From the NCBI GenBank assembly GCA_016778985.1, contig JADHOM010000003.1, forward strand, positions 1-64,000: DNA of 64,000 bases, in the 5' to 3' direction. Position numbers and translations under genes: made by a program. Below the pieces are notes generated by a model. That model did no database searches. It was not told the origin of the DNA and saw only the letters and a program-made list of their open reading frames with translations. Shown piece after piece: positions 25,870-34,826 of this stretch; position 1 is the stretch's first letter; each line of letters begins with the position of its first letter. The DNA is from Alphaproteobacteria bacterium. GTDB lineage: Bacteria; Pseudomonadota; Alphaproteobacteria; Puniceispirillales; UBA1172.

Positions 25870-26277
25870 ATGAATAGAGTGACCGAATATTTTGAAAGGA
25901 TAATTATCATCTCCGACAAGCCCAAGGCTGAAGATGACAAAACTAAAAACAGTTTGGATGAACGTATAGGACAAGCTGAACATCATCTCGCCAATCCAAA
26001 TAAAGCTCACCGTTCGAGAGCGAGACTGCCCGCCGATGCTATGGCATTAATTGGACGAATAGCAACCGAATTAGTTGCTGGAATAGCAGTAGGAACATTT
26101 ATCGGATGGTTGCTGGATCAATGGCTTGGAACATTGCCGCTTTTTATGATTATACTTTTTTTCTTGGGAGCAATGGCTGGTATGGTAAATATCTGGAGAA
26201 TGGCAACAGGCCAAGGGTTAAAATTGGGGTATTTTGATCAGCATAGATCAGATCAGGATAATAAAGATCAGAACTAG
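25870..26277 (+). CDS. atpI: AtpI, ATP synthase F0 accessory protein
   Basis: Small membrane protein encoded ahead of F0 genes, thought to help c-ring assembly. Its polar N-terminus (KAEDDKTKNSLDERIGQAE) matches alphaproteobacterial AtpI, followed by two transmembrane helices (IATELVAGIAVGTFIGWLL and PLFMIILFFLGAMAGMVN). The only in-frame ATG (25870) has no ribosome-binding site and adds 13 unlikely residues. AAAGGA at 25895-25900 lies 8 bases before ATC at 25909, where the expected sequence ISDKPKAEDD begins, so initiation at ATC/ATT or a mutated ATG is a real possibility. 135 residues as listed. Confidence 0.85.
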   Translation: MNRVTEYFERIIIISDKPKAEDDKTKNSLDERIGQAEHHLANPNKAHRSRARLPADAMALIGRIATELVAGIAVGTFIGWLLDQWLGTLPLFMIILFFLGAMAGMVNIWRMATGQGLKLGYFDQHRSDQDNKDQN

Positions 26278-26307
26278 CAGTTCAAATAGGATAATGAGGA
26301 TAGATAC

Positions 26308-27051
26308 ATGCACTCACCAGTTGAGCAATTTACCATCAAGTCCCTGATGCAACTTGAGCTGTTTGGATATGATATCTCATTTTCAAACTCAGCCTTGTTT
26401 ATGATGTTGGCAGTAATTCTTAGCACACTATTTCTTACCCTTGCCATGCGCGGCCGCCAAATGGTGCCAGGCCGTATGCAAGGTGCCGCTGAAATGATGT
26501 ATGAGTTTATTGCCGACATGGTGAGCGGCACCGTTGGTAACGAAGGCAGACCATATTTTCCATTTATTTTCACATTATTTGTGTTTCTGCTTTTCGGAAA
26601 TATGCTTGGTCTTATCCCATATTCTTACACTTTTACCAGCCAGATCATCGTCACCTTTGTGCTGGCATTATTCATTTTTATCGGGGTTACGCTGATCGCC
26701 ATTTTCAAGCATGGCACGCATTTCCTGACATTCTTTGTACCACCCGGCGCGCCAAAGGTTTTGATCCCATTCCTCATTATTATTGAGGTTGTATCGTATT
26801 TTGTTCGCCCGGTAAGCTTATCGGTTCGACTATTTGCCAATATGCTAGCAGGCCACACCATGCTGAAAGTTTTTGCTGGACTTGCTGTTATGATTACAGG
26901 TGCTGGCGGGGTTTATGCTCCCGGAGCCTTGTTGCCATTTCTTGCCTTGGTTGGCTTGACCGGACTCGAAGTCTTGGTCGCCGCGCTTCAGGCATATGTC
27001 TTCACTATTCTTACCTGCATGTATCTTAATGATGCTATCCATCTTCATTAA
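26308..27051 (+). CDS. atpB: ATP synthase F0 subunit a
   Basis: Proton half-channel subunit of F0. 247 residues with five or six transmembrane helices. The essential arginine is R174 in VSLSVRLFANMLAGH, and the last helix has LEVLVAALQAYVFTILTC. N-terminal HSPVEQF is typical of alphaproteobacterial AtpB. GAGGATAGATAC precedes the ATG. Second gene of the F0 operon. Confidence 0.97.
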   Translation: MHSPVEQFTIKSLMQLELFGYDISFSNSALFMMLAVILSTLFLTLAMRGRQMVPGRMQGAAEMMYEFIADMVSGTVGNEGRPYFPFIFTLFVFLLFGNMLGLIPYSYTFTSQIIVTFVLALFIFIGVTLIAIFKHGTHFLTFFVPPGAPKVLIPFLIIIEVVSYFVRPVSLSVRLFANMLAGHTMLKVFAGLAVMITGAGGVYAPGALLPFLALVGLTGLEVLVAALQAYVFTILTCMYLNDAIHLH

Positions 27052-27126
27052 ACAAGCAGACAATGAATTCCGTTGAAAGGCGGATAATTAACCACAACTT
27101 AACATCAGTAACGGAAGGAAAAATCC

Positions 27127-27354
27127 ATGGAAGCTGAAGCAGCAAAACTCATCGGTGCCGGTATTGCCGTACTCCCTCTTCTGGGCGTTGGTATCGGTAT
27201 TGGTAACATCTTCTCATCACTGGTCAACTCGATTGCCCGTAACCCATCGGCACGTAACGACGTCTTTGGTATCGGCATTCTGGGCTTTGCCCTGACCGAA
27301 GCGATTGCGCTTTTCGCACTCGTTGTTGCCCTATTGCTTCTCTTCGTATTTTAA
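27127..27354 (+). CDS. atpE: ATP synthase F0 subunit c
   Basis: Ring-forming proteolipid. 75 residues in two hydrophobic helices joined by the polar loop [12 protein letters not shown] (contacts F1 gamma/epsilon). The ion-binding carboxylate is E58 in [12 protein letters not shown], and the first helix has the glycine motif GVGIGIGN. No obvious sodium-type ligand set is seen, so proton coupling is assumed. AAGGAA lies just upstream of the ATG. Confidence 0.97.
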   Translation: MEAEAAKLIGAGIAVLPLLGVGIGIGNIFSSLVNSIARNPSARNDVFGIGILGFALTEAIALFALVVALLLLFVF

Positions 27355-27410
27355 TACGTATAGAAACAATATATTGAGACACTATTGAGCCATAGATCAG
27401 GGATTGCGTC

Positions 27411-28034
27411 ATGAAACCATCAGGTCAGACGGAACCGCGTCACATTAAACCTTACCTTTACAGCCTTTTGGCTGGTGGCATTGTTTTGACAATGTCTAAT
27501 GCTGCGCTAGCCGCATCTGAAAAAAGTGAGGAAAGCGGCGGTCTGCCTCAGCTGGATTTCACCACATGGCCAACCCAGATCTTTTGGCTGATGGTGAGCT
27601 TTCTGCTTGCTTATCTGTTGATGTGGCGTCTCGTTGTTCCTCGCATTGGCTCAGTGCTGGAAGAACGTCACAACCGTATCGAAGATGACTTACGGCGGGC
27701 AAGACAAGCATCTGATGATGCCGAGAAGGCGCGGGTTGCGTTTGAAGAGATGCTGGCTAATGCTCGTAATGAAGCCAGCGATAAAACGCGCCAGGCCACC
27801 GAAAGCATCATGAATAAAATGGATCGCAAAATGGAAACGGCTAATGCTAATCTGGCAAAGAAAATGGTGACGGCAGAAGCTGATATCGCAAATGCCAAAA
27901 ATGCAGCACTGAAAGACGTTTCGGAGATTGCGGCAACATCAGCCATTGATGTTGTGAGCCAGCTTACAGGCATGAAGGTTAATAAAACCGATGCTAAAAA
28001 GCAGGTTAAGCAAGCTGAAAAAGCGCTTGCGTAA
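27411..28034 (+). CDS. ATP synthase F0 subunit b' (second b-type stator subunit)
   Basis: Peripheral stalk subunit that pairs with b, found in Alphaproteobacteria, cyanobacteria and plastids. It has the family entry GLPQLDFTTWPTQIFWL (about 44-60), one transmembrane helix and a long charged coiled coil rich in Ala/Lys/Glu. In front lies about 35 residues resembling a signal peptide (LLAGGIVLTMSNAALA then ASEKS), which many b' proteins lack. Often named atpF' or atpG/atpX. 207 residues. Confidence 0.92.
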   Translation: MKPSGQTEPRHIKPYLYSLLAGGIVLTMSNAALAASEKSEESGGLPQLDFTTWPTQIFWLMVSFLLAYLLMWRLVVPRIGSVLEERHNRIEDDLRRARQASDDAEKARVAFEEMLANARNEASDKTRQATESIMNKMDRKMETANANLAKKMVTAEADIANAKNAALKDVSEIAATSAIDVVSQLTGMKVNKTDAKKQVKQAEKALA

Positions 28035-28060
28035 AGCAGTATTGATTGGAGGACGCTGAT

Positions 28061-28561
28061 ATGGCGGCAGGACCTGGTGGACCAATGATTGATGAAAGCC
28101 TTTGGGTGGCAATCTCTTTTGGAGTATTTGTTGCTCTTGTTTGGAAAAAGGCTGGATCAGCAATTTCAACTGCTCTTGATAAGCGGACAGAAGATATCCG
28201 CAAAAATCTTGATGAAGCAAAATCACTTCGTGACGAAGCTCAGAATGAGTTGCAAAAATACCAGCGTCTTCAGCGTGAAGCGACAGATAAAGCGGCTGAG
28301 ATTATCGCCAATGCCGAAAAAGCCGCGTTGCAAATAGAAGAAAATGCTAAAGCTAGTGCCGAAGCCAGTATCAAACGCCGGAAAGCCCAAGCCGAATCAA
28401 AGATCAAGGCATTAGAAGCCGAAGCTATGGCAGAGATCAGAACACGGGCGGCGCAACTGGCAACTAGCGCGGCGGCTAATATTATTTCTGAAAACATGGA
28501 TAAAGCGGCGGCAGATAAACTGCTTAAGGCTGATATAGCCTCGATTAAGTCGGTTAACTAA
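28061..28561 (+). CDS. atpF: ATP synthase F0 subunit b
   Basis: Peripheral stalk b subunit. A single N-terminal transmembrane segment (ESLWVAISFGVFVALVW, about 13-29) is followed by a coiled coil through the C-terminus. The ATG at 28061 has GGAGGA 7 bases upstream and gives 166 residues (MAAGPGGPMIDESLW). A TTG at 28046 is in frame but lies inside the ribosome-binding region and is rejected. Last gene of the operon; F1 and delta genes are not in the window. Confidence 0.94.
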   Translation: MAAGPGGPMIDESLWVAISFGVFVALVWKKAGSAISTALDKRTEDIRKNLDEAKSLRDEAQNELQKYQRLQREATDKAAEIIANAEKAALQIEENAKASAEASIKRRKAQAESKIKALEAEAMAEIRTRAAQLATSAAANIISENMDKAAADKLLKADIASIKSVN

Positions 28562-28585
28562 TCTGCTAGTTAGTCTGTTGATGCC

Positions 28586-28617
28586 TAGCGGCTGGGTTTC
28601 GATAAACCCTACCGCTA
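28586..28617. terminator. Hairpin after the F0 operon
   Basis: TAGCGG-CT-GGGTTT-CGAT-AAACCC-TA-CCGCTA: two perfect 6-bp stems separated by a small internal loop, with a four-base apex. It sits 25 bases past the atpF stop and 75 bases from the end of the convergent lipoprotein gene. No T-run follows on either strand, so it may be a Rho-assisted or mRNA 3'-stabilising structure rather than a classical intrinsic terminator. Confidence 0.5.
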
Positions 28618-28691
28618 ACATTAGCCCGCTAACCTGACCTGATCAGACCTGATCTGGGCTGATTTTACAGCTCCATTTAATGCGTATTTGA

Positions 28692-29165
28692 TTATTCGGC
28701 TACCCGTCCTAGTGCCAGCACGACTTTATGCCCATAAGGAACATCAAGGCGTTCTTTCCATTCAGGCATTGATATATCCATACCATCACGGAAACTACCA
28801 TCATCGGTGAAGACTTCACGACTAACGACATTATCATCAGCGTCAATAATGGCCGCTGTTATATGAATTTCAGTGCGTTCAATATTACTGCCTGTTGTCA
28901 TATCACGGCGCAGCAGCAAATTGATAAATAACCGCATATCGGTATAGCCATCACGCGGCACACACTGACCGACAATCCCATTAAACCGTACCTTTATGAG
29001 CTGTCCCAGCTTGGTGCCGTAGAGATATTGCTCTTCAGCGCCTTCGGCCGCCAAGATGGGCGGGCATTCCCCATATTCAGGTTCAAACGCCGTACATCCT
29101 ATTATTCCTGTAAACAGGCTCATAGCAAGCAATGGCCGCGATAGGCGCTTTATTAGTGGTTTCAT
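28692..29165 (-). CDS. Putative lipoprotein of unknown function
   Basis: 157 residues from the ATG at 29165 (the open frame to 29186 adds 7 residues). The signal peptide ends LFTGIIGC, a lipobox placing the lipidated Cys near residue 24, followed by an acidic mature start with a second Cys (YGECPP). The rest reads as a beta-rich domain ([47 protein letters not shown]). Not recognised as a named family. Divergent from ispH, convergent with the F0 operon. Confidence 0.75.
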   Translation of the reverse strand: MKPLIKRLSRPLLAMSLFTGIIGCTAFEPEYGECPPILAAEGAEEQYLYGTKLGQLIKVRFNGIVGQCVPRDGYTDMRLFINLLLRRDMTTGSNIERTEIHITAAIIDADDNVVSREVFTDDGSFRDGMDISMPEWKERLDVPYGHKVVLALGRVAE

Positions 29166-29281
29166 GTCTAAGTATGGTTTTTGCATTTTGGTTGCCCTTT
29201 ATTCATCCGATCTATGCACTATACGCCTTTATTGCTGTGTTTCAAGTTGACCAAATTCAAAACTTCAAGCAGAACATAATC

Positions 29282-30241
29282 ATGACTAATAATTTAACCG
29301 ATAATTTATCAAAAACCATTATCCTTGCCGAGCCAAGAGGATTTTGTGCAGGCGTTGATCGCGCTGTTCGCATTGTCGAAGAATCGCTAAAAAAGTTTGG
29401 CGCCCCTGTCTATGTCCGGCATGAGATTGTCCATAATAAGCATGTTGTTAACAGGCTAGCGGCAATGGGGGCTGTTTTCGTTGAAGAATTGGACGAAATT
29501 CCCGATGGTGAGCATGTCGTGTTTTCAGCGCATGGGGTGGCAAAGGCAGTAGTTGATGAAGCGGCGCGGCGGCATATGATCGCGGTTGATGCGACTTGCC
29601 CCTTGGTGACCAAAGTTCATGTGGAAGCAACGCGGCATTTTCAGGAAGGCGCGCATATCTTGCTGATTGGGCATGCTGGTCACCCTGAGGTTGAAGGCAC
29701 AATGGGTCAGGTTGACAGCCAATCCATTACCCTGATTGAAACCGTTGATGATGCGAGAGAAGTCATGCCCGCCGACACCAATAATCTAGCCTTTGCCACA
29801 CAAACGACTTTATCTGTTGATGATACGGCAGAGATTATTGCCGCCCTGCGTGAGCGTTTCCCAAATATCAAAGGGCCGCGCGGCGAAGATATTTGCTATG
29901 CCACCACTAATCGCCAGCAAGCTGTCAAAGAGATTGCTGGCAAGTCTGATCTGGTGCTGGTTATCGGTGCCGAAAACTCATCAAACTCTAAACGTCTGGT
30001 TGAGGTAGCAGAGCGGTTTGGCGCTGCATCAGCACGGCTTATTACCAATGCAGATGCAATCGCTTGGCCGCTTGTTGAGAATGCTGAGACGATTGGCGTG
30101 ACCGCCGGCGCCTCTGCCCCAGAAGAATTGGTTGAAGATGTTGTTGCCGCCATTGCCGGCCGTTATCATGTTAATATAGACAGGCATGTGTCGGCAACGG
30201 AGTCTGTTATATTTAATATTCCATCTGTATTGAGATCATAA
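29282..30241 (+). CDS. ispH: 4-hydroxy-3-methylbut-2-enyl diphosphate reductase IspH
   Basis: Last enzyme of the MEP isoprenoid pathway, making IPP and DMAPP with a [4Fe-4S] cluster. The three cluster cysteines are C22 ([10 protein letters not shown]), C106 (DATCPLVTK) and C205 ([10 protein letters not shown]). Substrate motifs [19 protein letters not shown] and SSNSKRL are present. The ATG at 29282 gives 319 residues; the longer open frame from 29132 would prepend a hydrophobic stretch overlapping the lipoprotein gene and was rejected. thrB follows 4 bases later. Confidence 0.96.
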   Translation: MTNNLTDNLSKTIILAEPRGFCAGVDRAVRIVEESLKKFGAPVYVRHEIVHNKHVVNRLAAMGAVFVEELDEIPDGEHVVFSAHGVAKAVVDEAARRHMIAVDATCPLVTKVHVEATRHFQEGAHILLIGHAGHPEVEGTMGQVDSQSITLIETVDDAREVMPADTNNLAFATQTTLSVDDTAEIIAALRERFPNIKGPRGEDICYATTNRQQAVKEIAGKSDLVLVIGAENSSNSKRLVEVAERFGAASARLITNADAIAWPLVENAETIGVTAGASAPEELVEDVVAAIAGRYHVNIDRHVSATESVIFNIPSVLRS

Positions 30242-30245
30242 CCCA

Positions 30246-31211
30246 ATGGCTGTTTATACCGTCGTCAGTGATGAGATGATTGACCAAATCCTGCTGCAAT
30301 ATGATATTGGCCAGCGGCAAGCTCTAATCGGCATTACCCAAGGTGTTGAGAACACAAATTATAAACTTGAAACGACCCTGGGGAGTTTCATTCTGACCAT
30401 TTATGAAAAACGTGTTGATCCCGTAGATTTACCATTTTTCATCAATCTGAAAACGCATCTGGCGCAAAAAGACTATCCTTGCCCTATGCCTATCGCCGCC
30501 AAGGATGGCCATGTCCTGGGGCAGATTGAGGGCAAATTCATGGCGATTGTCAGTTTCCTTAACGGCACATGCACAGCCGCGCCTGATCTGGAACATTGTC
30601 ATACCGCTGGTGCTATTCTTGCTAAGATGCATATAAACAGCACCGATTTTACCATGCCTCGGGTCAATGCACTTAGCCAGCATACATGGCAGCGATTAGC
30701 TGATAAGATTAAAATCGATCTCGCCGATAATAAGCATTTCAGCCAGATGTCACAGATAGAACACTGGCTCATCCAGATGAAACAAGACTGGCCATCAGGC
30801 CTTCCTCAAGGCGTTATTCATGGTGACTTATTTCCAGATAATGTGCTGTTTAAGGATACGACCATTACCGGTGTCATTGATTTCTATTTTGCTTGCCATG
30901 ATATGCTCGCCTATGATCTGGCGATTATGATAAATGCCTGGTGTTTTGATCACCCAGAACAGTTTAATCTGGATAAAGCAAAAGCTTTAATTGCCGGATA
31001 TACCACCCATCGTATGCTTCAAGATGATGAGATCAAGGCCCTGCCTATCCTAGCCAGAGGCGCCTCTATGCGGTTTTATCTCACCCGTCTTTATGACTTG
31101 ATACATACCCCGAAAGACGCCCAAGTTAAGCCTCATAATCCTGATGATTACTGGCATCGCCTGAAGTTCTTTCATCGCATCAGTTCATCGCAAGAGATCG
31201 GCATATCCTGA
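30246..31211 (+). CDS. thrB: Homoserine kinase ThrB (APH-fold type)
   Basis: Phosphorylates homoserine for threonine synthesis. 321 residues of the aminoglycoside-phosphotransferase-like class, not the GHMP class: [16 protein letters not shown] near the start, catalytic loop [13 protein letters not shown] (about 194-206) and the [16 protein letters not shown] metal-binding segment. It lies between ispH and rnhA, overlapping rnhA by one base (TGATG). Its partner threonine synthase is at 36150-37553 on the other strand. Confidence 0.94.
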   Translation: MAVYTVVSDEMIDQILLQYDIGQRQALIGITQGVENTNYKLETTLGSFILTIYEKRVDPVDLPFFINLKTHLAQKDYPCPMPIAAKDGHVLGQIEGKFMAIVSFLNGTCTAAPDLEHCHTAGAILAKMHINSTDFTMPRVNALSQHTWQRLADKIKIDLADNKHFSQMSQIEHWLIQMKQDWPSGLPQGVIHGDLFPDNVLFKDTTITGVIDFYFACHDMLAYDLAIMINAWCFDHPEQFNLDKAKALIAGYTTHRMLQDDEIKALPILARGASMRFYLTRLYDLIHTPKDAQVKPHNPDDYWHRLKFFHRISSSQEIGIS

Positions 31212-31666
31212 TGAGCAAGCCCCATGAAGATAAGATTTTAGAGATTTATACGGATGGCGCCTGTCTAGGTAATCCGGGGCCCGGCGGCTGGGGCGCGGTA
31301 TTGGTCTGGCAAGGGCAGGAAAAAGAGCTTTCTGGTGGTGAACCCGATACAACAAATAATCGGATGGAACTTGTTGCCGCTATTCGGGCGCTTGCGGCGG
31401 TTAATCGTCCTGTCCCTATCCGACTCGTATCTGACAGTATTTATGTCCGCGATGGCATCACCAAATGGATCAATGGCTGGCGCAGAAACGGCTGGAAAAA
31501 TGCCAATAAAAAGCCTGTGGCCAACCAAGATTTATGGCAACAACTCGATGCGCTAAGTCAACAATTTGATGTTACATGGGAATGGGTGAAAGGACATTCT
31601 GGCCACCCCATGAATGAGCGTTGTGATCAATTGGCAAAAGCTGAGGCAGAAAAACTCATCAACTAA
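31211..31666 (+). CDS. rnhA: Ribonuclease HI
   Basis: Cleaves RNA of RNA:DNA hybrids. 151 residues with all catalytic residues: D15 ([12 protein letters not shown]), E53 ([10 protein letters not shown]), D75 (LVSDSIYV), H129 (VKGHSGH) and D139 (ERCDQLAK). The substrate-handle region [13 protein letters not shown] is also present. Coupled to thrB. Confidence 0.97.
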   Translation: MSKPHEDKILEIYTDGACLGNPGPGGWGAVLVWQGQEKELSGGEPDTTNNRMELVAAIRALAAVNRPVPIRLVSDSIYVRDGITKWINGWRRNGWKNANKKPVANQDLWQQLDALSQQFDVTWEWVKGHSGHPMNERCDQLAKAEAEKLIN

Positions 31667-31693
31667 GATTACAGGAACAGATTTGCGGTGGCG

Positions 31694-32176
31694 CTAGAGT
31701 CTTTCCAGCATATATTCCGCTGATGAGACACTAAATACCGATGGCTCTTCTTTATATATGTCGGTGACCAGCCCTGATCTTGCAACCAATGCTAGCCGCG
31801 CGGCTCTATTTTTTCCCAAGATTGGCGTTGTCACAACATCAATCCCCATAGCATGCGCCGCTAAACCATGGGCATCCGCGATCATATCAACCTTGCCAGC
31901 TGCCCCACTATCCTTGCCCCATGCCGCCATGACATGAACATCATTGACGGATAAACACCCAATAGCGTCAATCCCTTTGGCTTTTAGGGCATCAGCATGG
32001 GCAATATAACCGGGCAAATGTTTTTCTGAACAGGTAGGGGTAAAGGCTCCGGGGACAGCAATTAGAATAACCGATCTATCGGCTGCCCAGTCTGCCAAGG
32101 TTGTTTCCGTCACCTTGCCATCACGTTTGATATGAACAGTGACGTCAGGCAGAGATTGTCCCACTGAAATATTCAT
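31694..32176 (-). CDS. Peroxiredoxin, Prx5-like
   Basis: Thiol peroxidase of 160 residues. The active site is VPGAFTPTCSEKHLPGY with peroxidatic C49; GCLSVNDVHVMAAWG follows. There is no fused glutaredoxin. Good ribosome-binding sequence (AGGAG) is near the start. It lies 17 bases downstream of the DsbD-like gene on the same strand, so the two thiol-redox genes are likely one transcript. Confidence 0.93.
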   Translation of the reverse strand: MNISVGQSLPDVTVHIKRDGKVTETTLADWAADRSVILIAVPGAFTPTCSEKHLPGYIAHADALKAKGIDAIGCLSVNDVHVMAAWGKDSGAAGKVDMIADAHGLAAHAMGIDVVTTPILGKNRAARLALVARSGLVTDIYKEEPSVFSVSSAEYMLERL

Positions 32177-32193
32177 TATTGCTCTCCTTATTT

Positions 32194-34167
32194 CTATTTT
32201 TGAAAATTAGTTTTCAAATCAGCAATTTCAATGGACTCAAACATGGCGTCAACGGTTAGTAATTCAGGCAAAATAATGCCATCAATTGCATCCGGTCCAT
32301 AGACAATATTAAAGGGAATACCATAACGCCCAAAACTGGATAGATAGGTCAGAATATCATCATCTGGCTTTGTCCAATCGGCTTGCAATAAGATCACATT
32401 TTTAGCATCCAAATAGTCTTGAACCCGGCCTAAATCTAGAACCAGAAACTTATTTGCTTTGCATGTCAGGCACCAATCTGCCGTCACATCAACCAGAACA
32501 ATGTTACCGTCACGAGCATATTCTTCGGCAAGACCGGGTTGCCATTGCTGCCAGTCACCTGATAATGGCGATTGGCTGTCACTAATAACAACCGATAGCA
32601 CATAGCCCAGCCATGCCGCCGTTATCAGCAATCCTATGGCTAGCACATATCTGATATAGATAAGCCACTTGCCAGGACGTGGCAAATATCCAGCAGATTG
32701 TGGGAATAGCGCCACCAATAACCAAGGCGTTGCTAGACCGCCGCCCATTGCAAAAAATATAATCAGCATGGCAACTGATGGCGCGGTAAAGGCAAAGGCA
32801 ATCGCCGTTCCAACAAATGGCGCCGAACATGGCGTTGCCAGTATTGTCGCTAATGCCCCAGCCGCCAGATCATGCCAACCGCCATGGCCAGTTTTTAACT
32901 GGCCTGACCAGCGGCGCGCAAAATCAGGGACAGGCAGCATCACCTTATCTATCATCATGAGCGCAAATCCAATCATCAGAATAGCCATCACTGCTAGAAA
33001 ATATGGATTCTGGAACTGTATCCCCCAGCCAATCGCTAAGCCTGCTTCACGCATCCCCAGCAAGCCGCCAGCAAGCATCATAAATGATAGAATAATTCCT
33101 GCCGCCGACATCAGAAAAGATCGCCTAATCTGCGCCTGACTAGCATTTCCTTGGTTAAGGATACTTGTCAACTTGAGCGATAGCACAGGCAACACACAAG
33201 GCATTATATTGAGAATAAGCCCGCCAATAAATGCTAGCACCATCATCGGCAATATAGCGGCCAGCATTGAACTCGCCTTGCCAGTTTCTATGGTAATAGT
33301 TTGCTCAAGCAAAAACGTCGGATGAATAATGGTCAGCGTCGCCATATTGCCAATAAGGGCGGTGGCATCACGGCCTGTTATAGCAATATGGCTCTTAGCT
33401 TCGCGAAACACCGGGGCGGCGAAGCCATAACCTTCGGCAGCAGTTTCAATCAAGATATCACCCTGCCGCATCGAATAGACGCCGCCGGCTTGATCATGGA
33501 TCGTAACCACAAGCTGATCACCTATAATTTGTACTGATTGAACTTGATAGCCATTTCCCGTTGCCTGTGACGGAACCGCAGACCGCGCCTGAGCAATCGC
33601 AAAAGCATGATCAGATGGGCGCGCCTGATCGCTTGCTTGCCCACTGATATTACTGACAGGCACAGCCAAGGTCAGCGTTTCCTCAACCGGGATGCAAATA
33701 TCAGCACAGACCAAGCCGCTAAAACCCGCGACAATAACTATCTGCCTTTGTGATGAGAGATCAGGGTTAATATCGAGCGTTAAAGGAAAAATAACATGCT
33801 TGCCATAGCCAAATGTATCAAGACCAAACAGACTGAACCGCGCAGGCGCTGGAAACAGCATCTGATGGCTAGTAACAGCAGAATTATCAGAAAAATCTAA
33901 CACTGGTGGCAAACCAGCATCACCCGGGCTACGCCAATAAATCTTCCAGCCTTTGGCTAACTTTACCTCAAGCCCAGCATTAAGCGTATGGTTTTGTGTG
34001 ATAGAATCATACTGAGCAGTTGCTGAGATGAGGCGCAATTGCACTTCATTGCCGCCTTGCCAAGGGCCTGACGCTGCGCCAGCATGAGAGCCAGAAAAAC
34101 CTGCAAAAATACTTAGCATCCAGACTGCTAGCATGATGTGTAAGGCGCGATGCATGTAGTGTTCCAT
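32194..34167 (-). CDS. DsbD/ScsB-family protein-disulfide reductase
   Basis: Moves electrons from cytoplasmic thioredoxin across the inner membrane to periplasmic substrates. Signal peptide, then an N-terminal periplasmic domain with LVCADICIPVEE (redox cysteines), a central eight-helix domain with NIMPCVLPVLSLKL and TPCSAPFVGTA (the two transmembrane cysteines), and a C-terminal thioredoxin-like domain with DWCLTC (about 566-569). 657 residues from the ATG at 34167; a GTG one codon earlier and ATG at 34155 are alternatives. The architecture resembles ScsB more than E. coli DsbD. Confidence 0.9.
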   Translation of the reverse strand: MEHYMHRALHIMLAVWMLSIFAGFSGSHAGAASGPWQGGNEVQLRLISATAQYDSITQNHTLNAGLEVKLAKGWKIYWRSPGDAGLPPVLDFSDNSAVTSHQMLFPAPARFSLFGLDTFGYGKHVIFPLTLDINPDLSSQRQIVIVAGFSGLVCADICIPVEETLTLAVPVSNISGQASDQARPSDHAFAIAQARSAVPSQATGNGYQVQSVQIIGDQLVVTIHDQAGGVYSMRQGDILIETAAEGYGFAAPVFREAKSHIAITGRDATALIGNMATLTIIHPTFLLEQTITIETGKASSMLAAILPMMVLAFIGGLILNIMPCVLPVLSLKLTSILNQGNASQAQIRRSFLMSAAGIILSFMMLAGGLLGMREAGLAIGWGIQFQNPYFLAVMAILMIGFALMMIDKVMLPVPDFARRWSGQLKTGHGGWHDLAAGALATILATPCSAPFVGTAIAFAFTAPSVAMLIIFFAMGGGLATPWLLVALFPQSAGYLPRPGKWLIYIRYVLAIGLLITAAWLGYVLSVVISDSQSPLSGDWQQWQPGLAEEYARDGNIVLVDVTADWCLTCKANKFLVLDLGRVQDYLDAKNVILLQADWTKPDDDILTYLSSFGRYGIPFNIVYGPDAIDGIILPELLTVDAMFESIEIADLKTNFQK

Positions 34168-34249
34168 CACTGTTATTTTTTATCCCATAGCAATGACTGA
34201 CATAATTCATCTGGTCAAGTGACTGATTTGTCGCTAGCATTTATTCATA

Positions 34250-34810
34250 ATGATGAAAAATGCGCTTACTGGACAATTATTGATCGCCTCACCGCAAATT
34301 GATGACACGCGTTTTGCGAATAGTGTAATTCTGATCTGTAAACATGATAGTCATTCGGCTATGGGTTTGATTATCAATCAGAAAGTTAGCAATCTTGACC
34401 TAGACTCATTGACCAGCCAGCTAGATATTGGCACCCCTCTTTTTAATGGTGATGTGCCTATTCACTATGGTGGTCCAGTGGAAAAATCACGCGGAATCGT
34501 GTTACATTCGAAAGATCATATGATACCAGAATCAATGTTAATTGGTGATGTTGCCGCCATGACAGCCAATATTCGCATCATTTCTGAAATTGCCGAAGGC
34601 CACGGCCCGAGTGAGTTTATTATTGCCCTTGGTCATGCCAGCTGGACAGCAGGTCAACTCGAAAAAGAGATTAAAGATAATTGCTGGATCACCATGCCTT
34701 ACGCGCATGATCTGGTATTTAGCTGTTTAAGCCGCAATCAATGGCAAGATTGCTATTCTCGCCTCGGCATCGCCACCGAACATATGTCGAGCAGCATAGG
34801 TCACGCCTAA
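34250..34810 (+). CDS. YqgE/AlgH family protein (DUF179)
   Basis: 186 residues. LTGQLLIASPQIDDTRF near the start, MGLIINQKV, the NGDVPIHYGGPVEKS segment and FIIALGHASWTAGQLEKEI are family hallmarks. Cytoplasmic by appearance; no biochemical function is firmly known. Divergent from the DsbD-like gene, convergent with the M16 peptidase gene. Two adjacent ATGs (34250, 34253) are possible starts. Confidence 0.92.
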   Translation: MMKNALTGQLLIASPQIDDTRFANSVILICKHDSHSAMGLIINQKVSNLDLDSLTSQLDIGTPLFNGDVPIHYGGPVEKSRGIVLHSKDHMIPESMLIGDVAAMTANIRIISEIAEGHGPSEFIIALGHASWTAGQLEKEIKDNCWITMPYAHDLVFSCLSRNQWQDCYSRLGIATEHMSSSIGHA

Positions 34811-34826
34811 TCCGCTTCATACGCCA

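Noticed and set aside
29132-29281. 50-residue hydrophobic N-terminal extension of IspH
   Set aside because: It overlaps the start of the divergent lipoprotein gene; the conserved IspH start fits the ATG at 29282.
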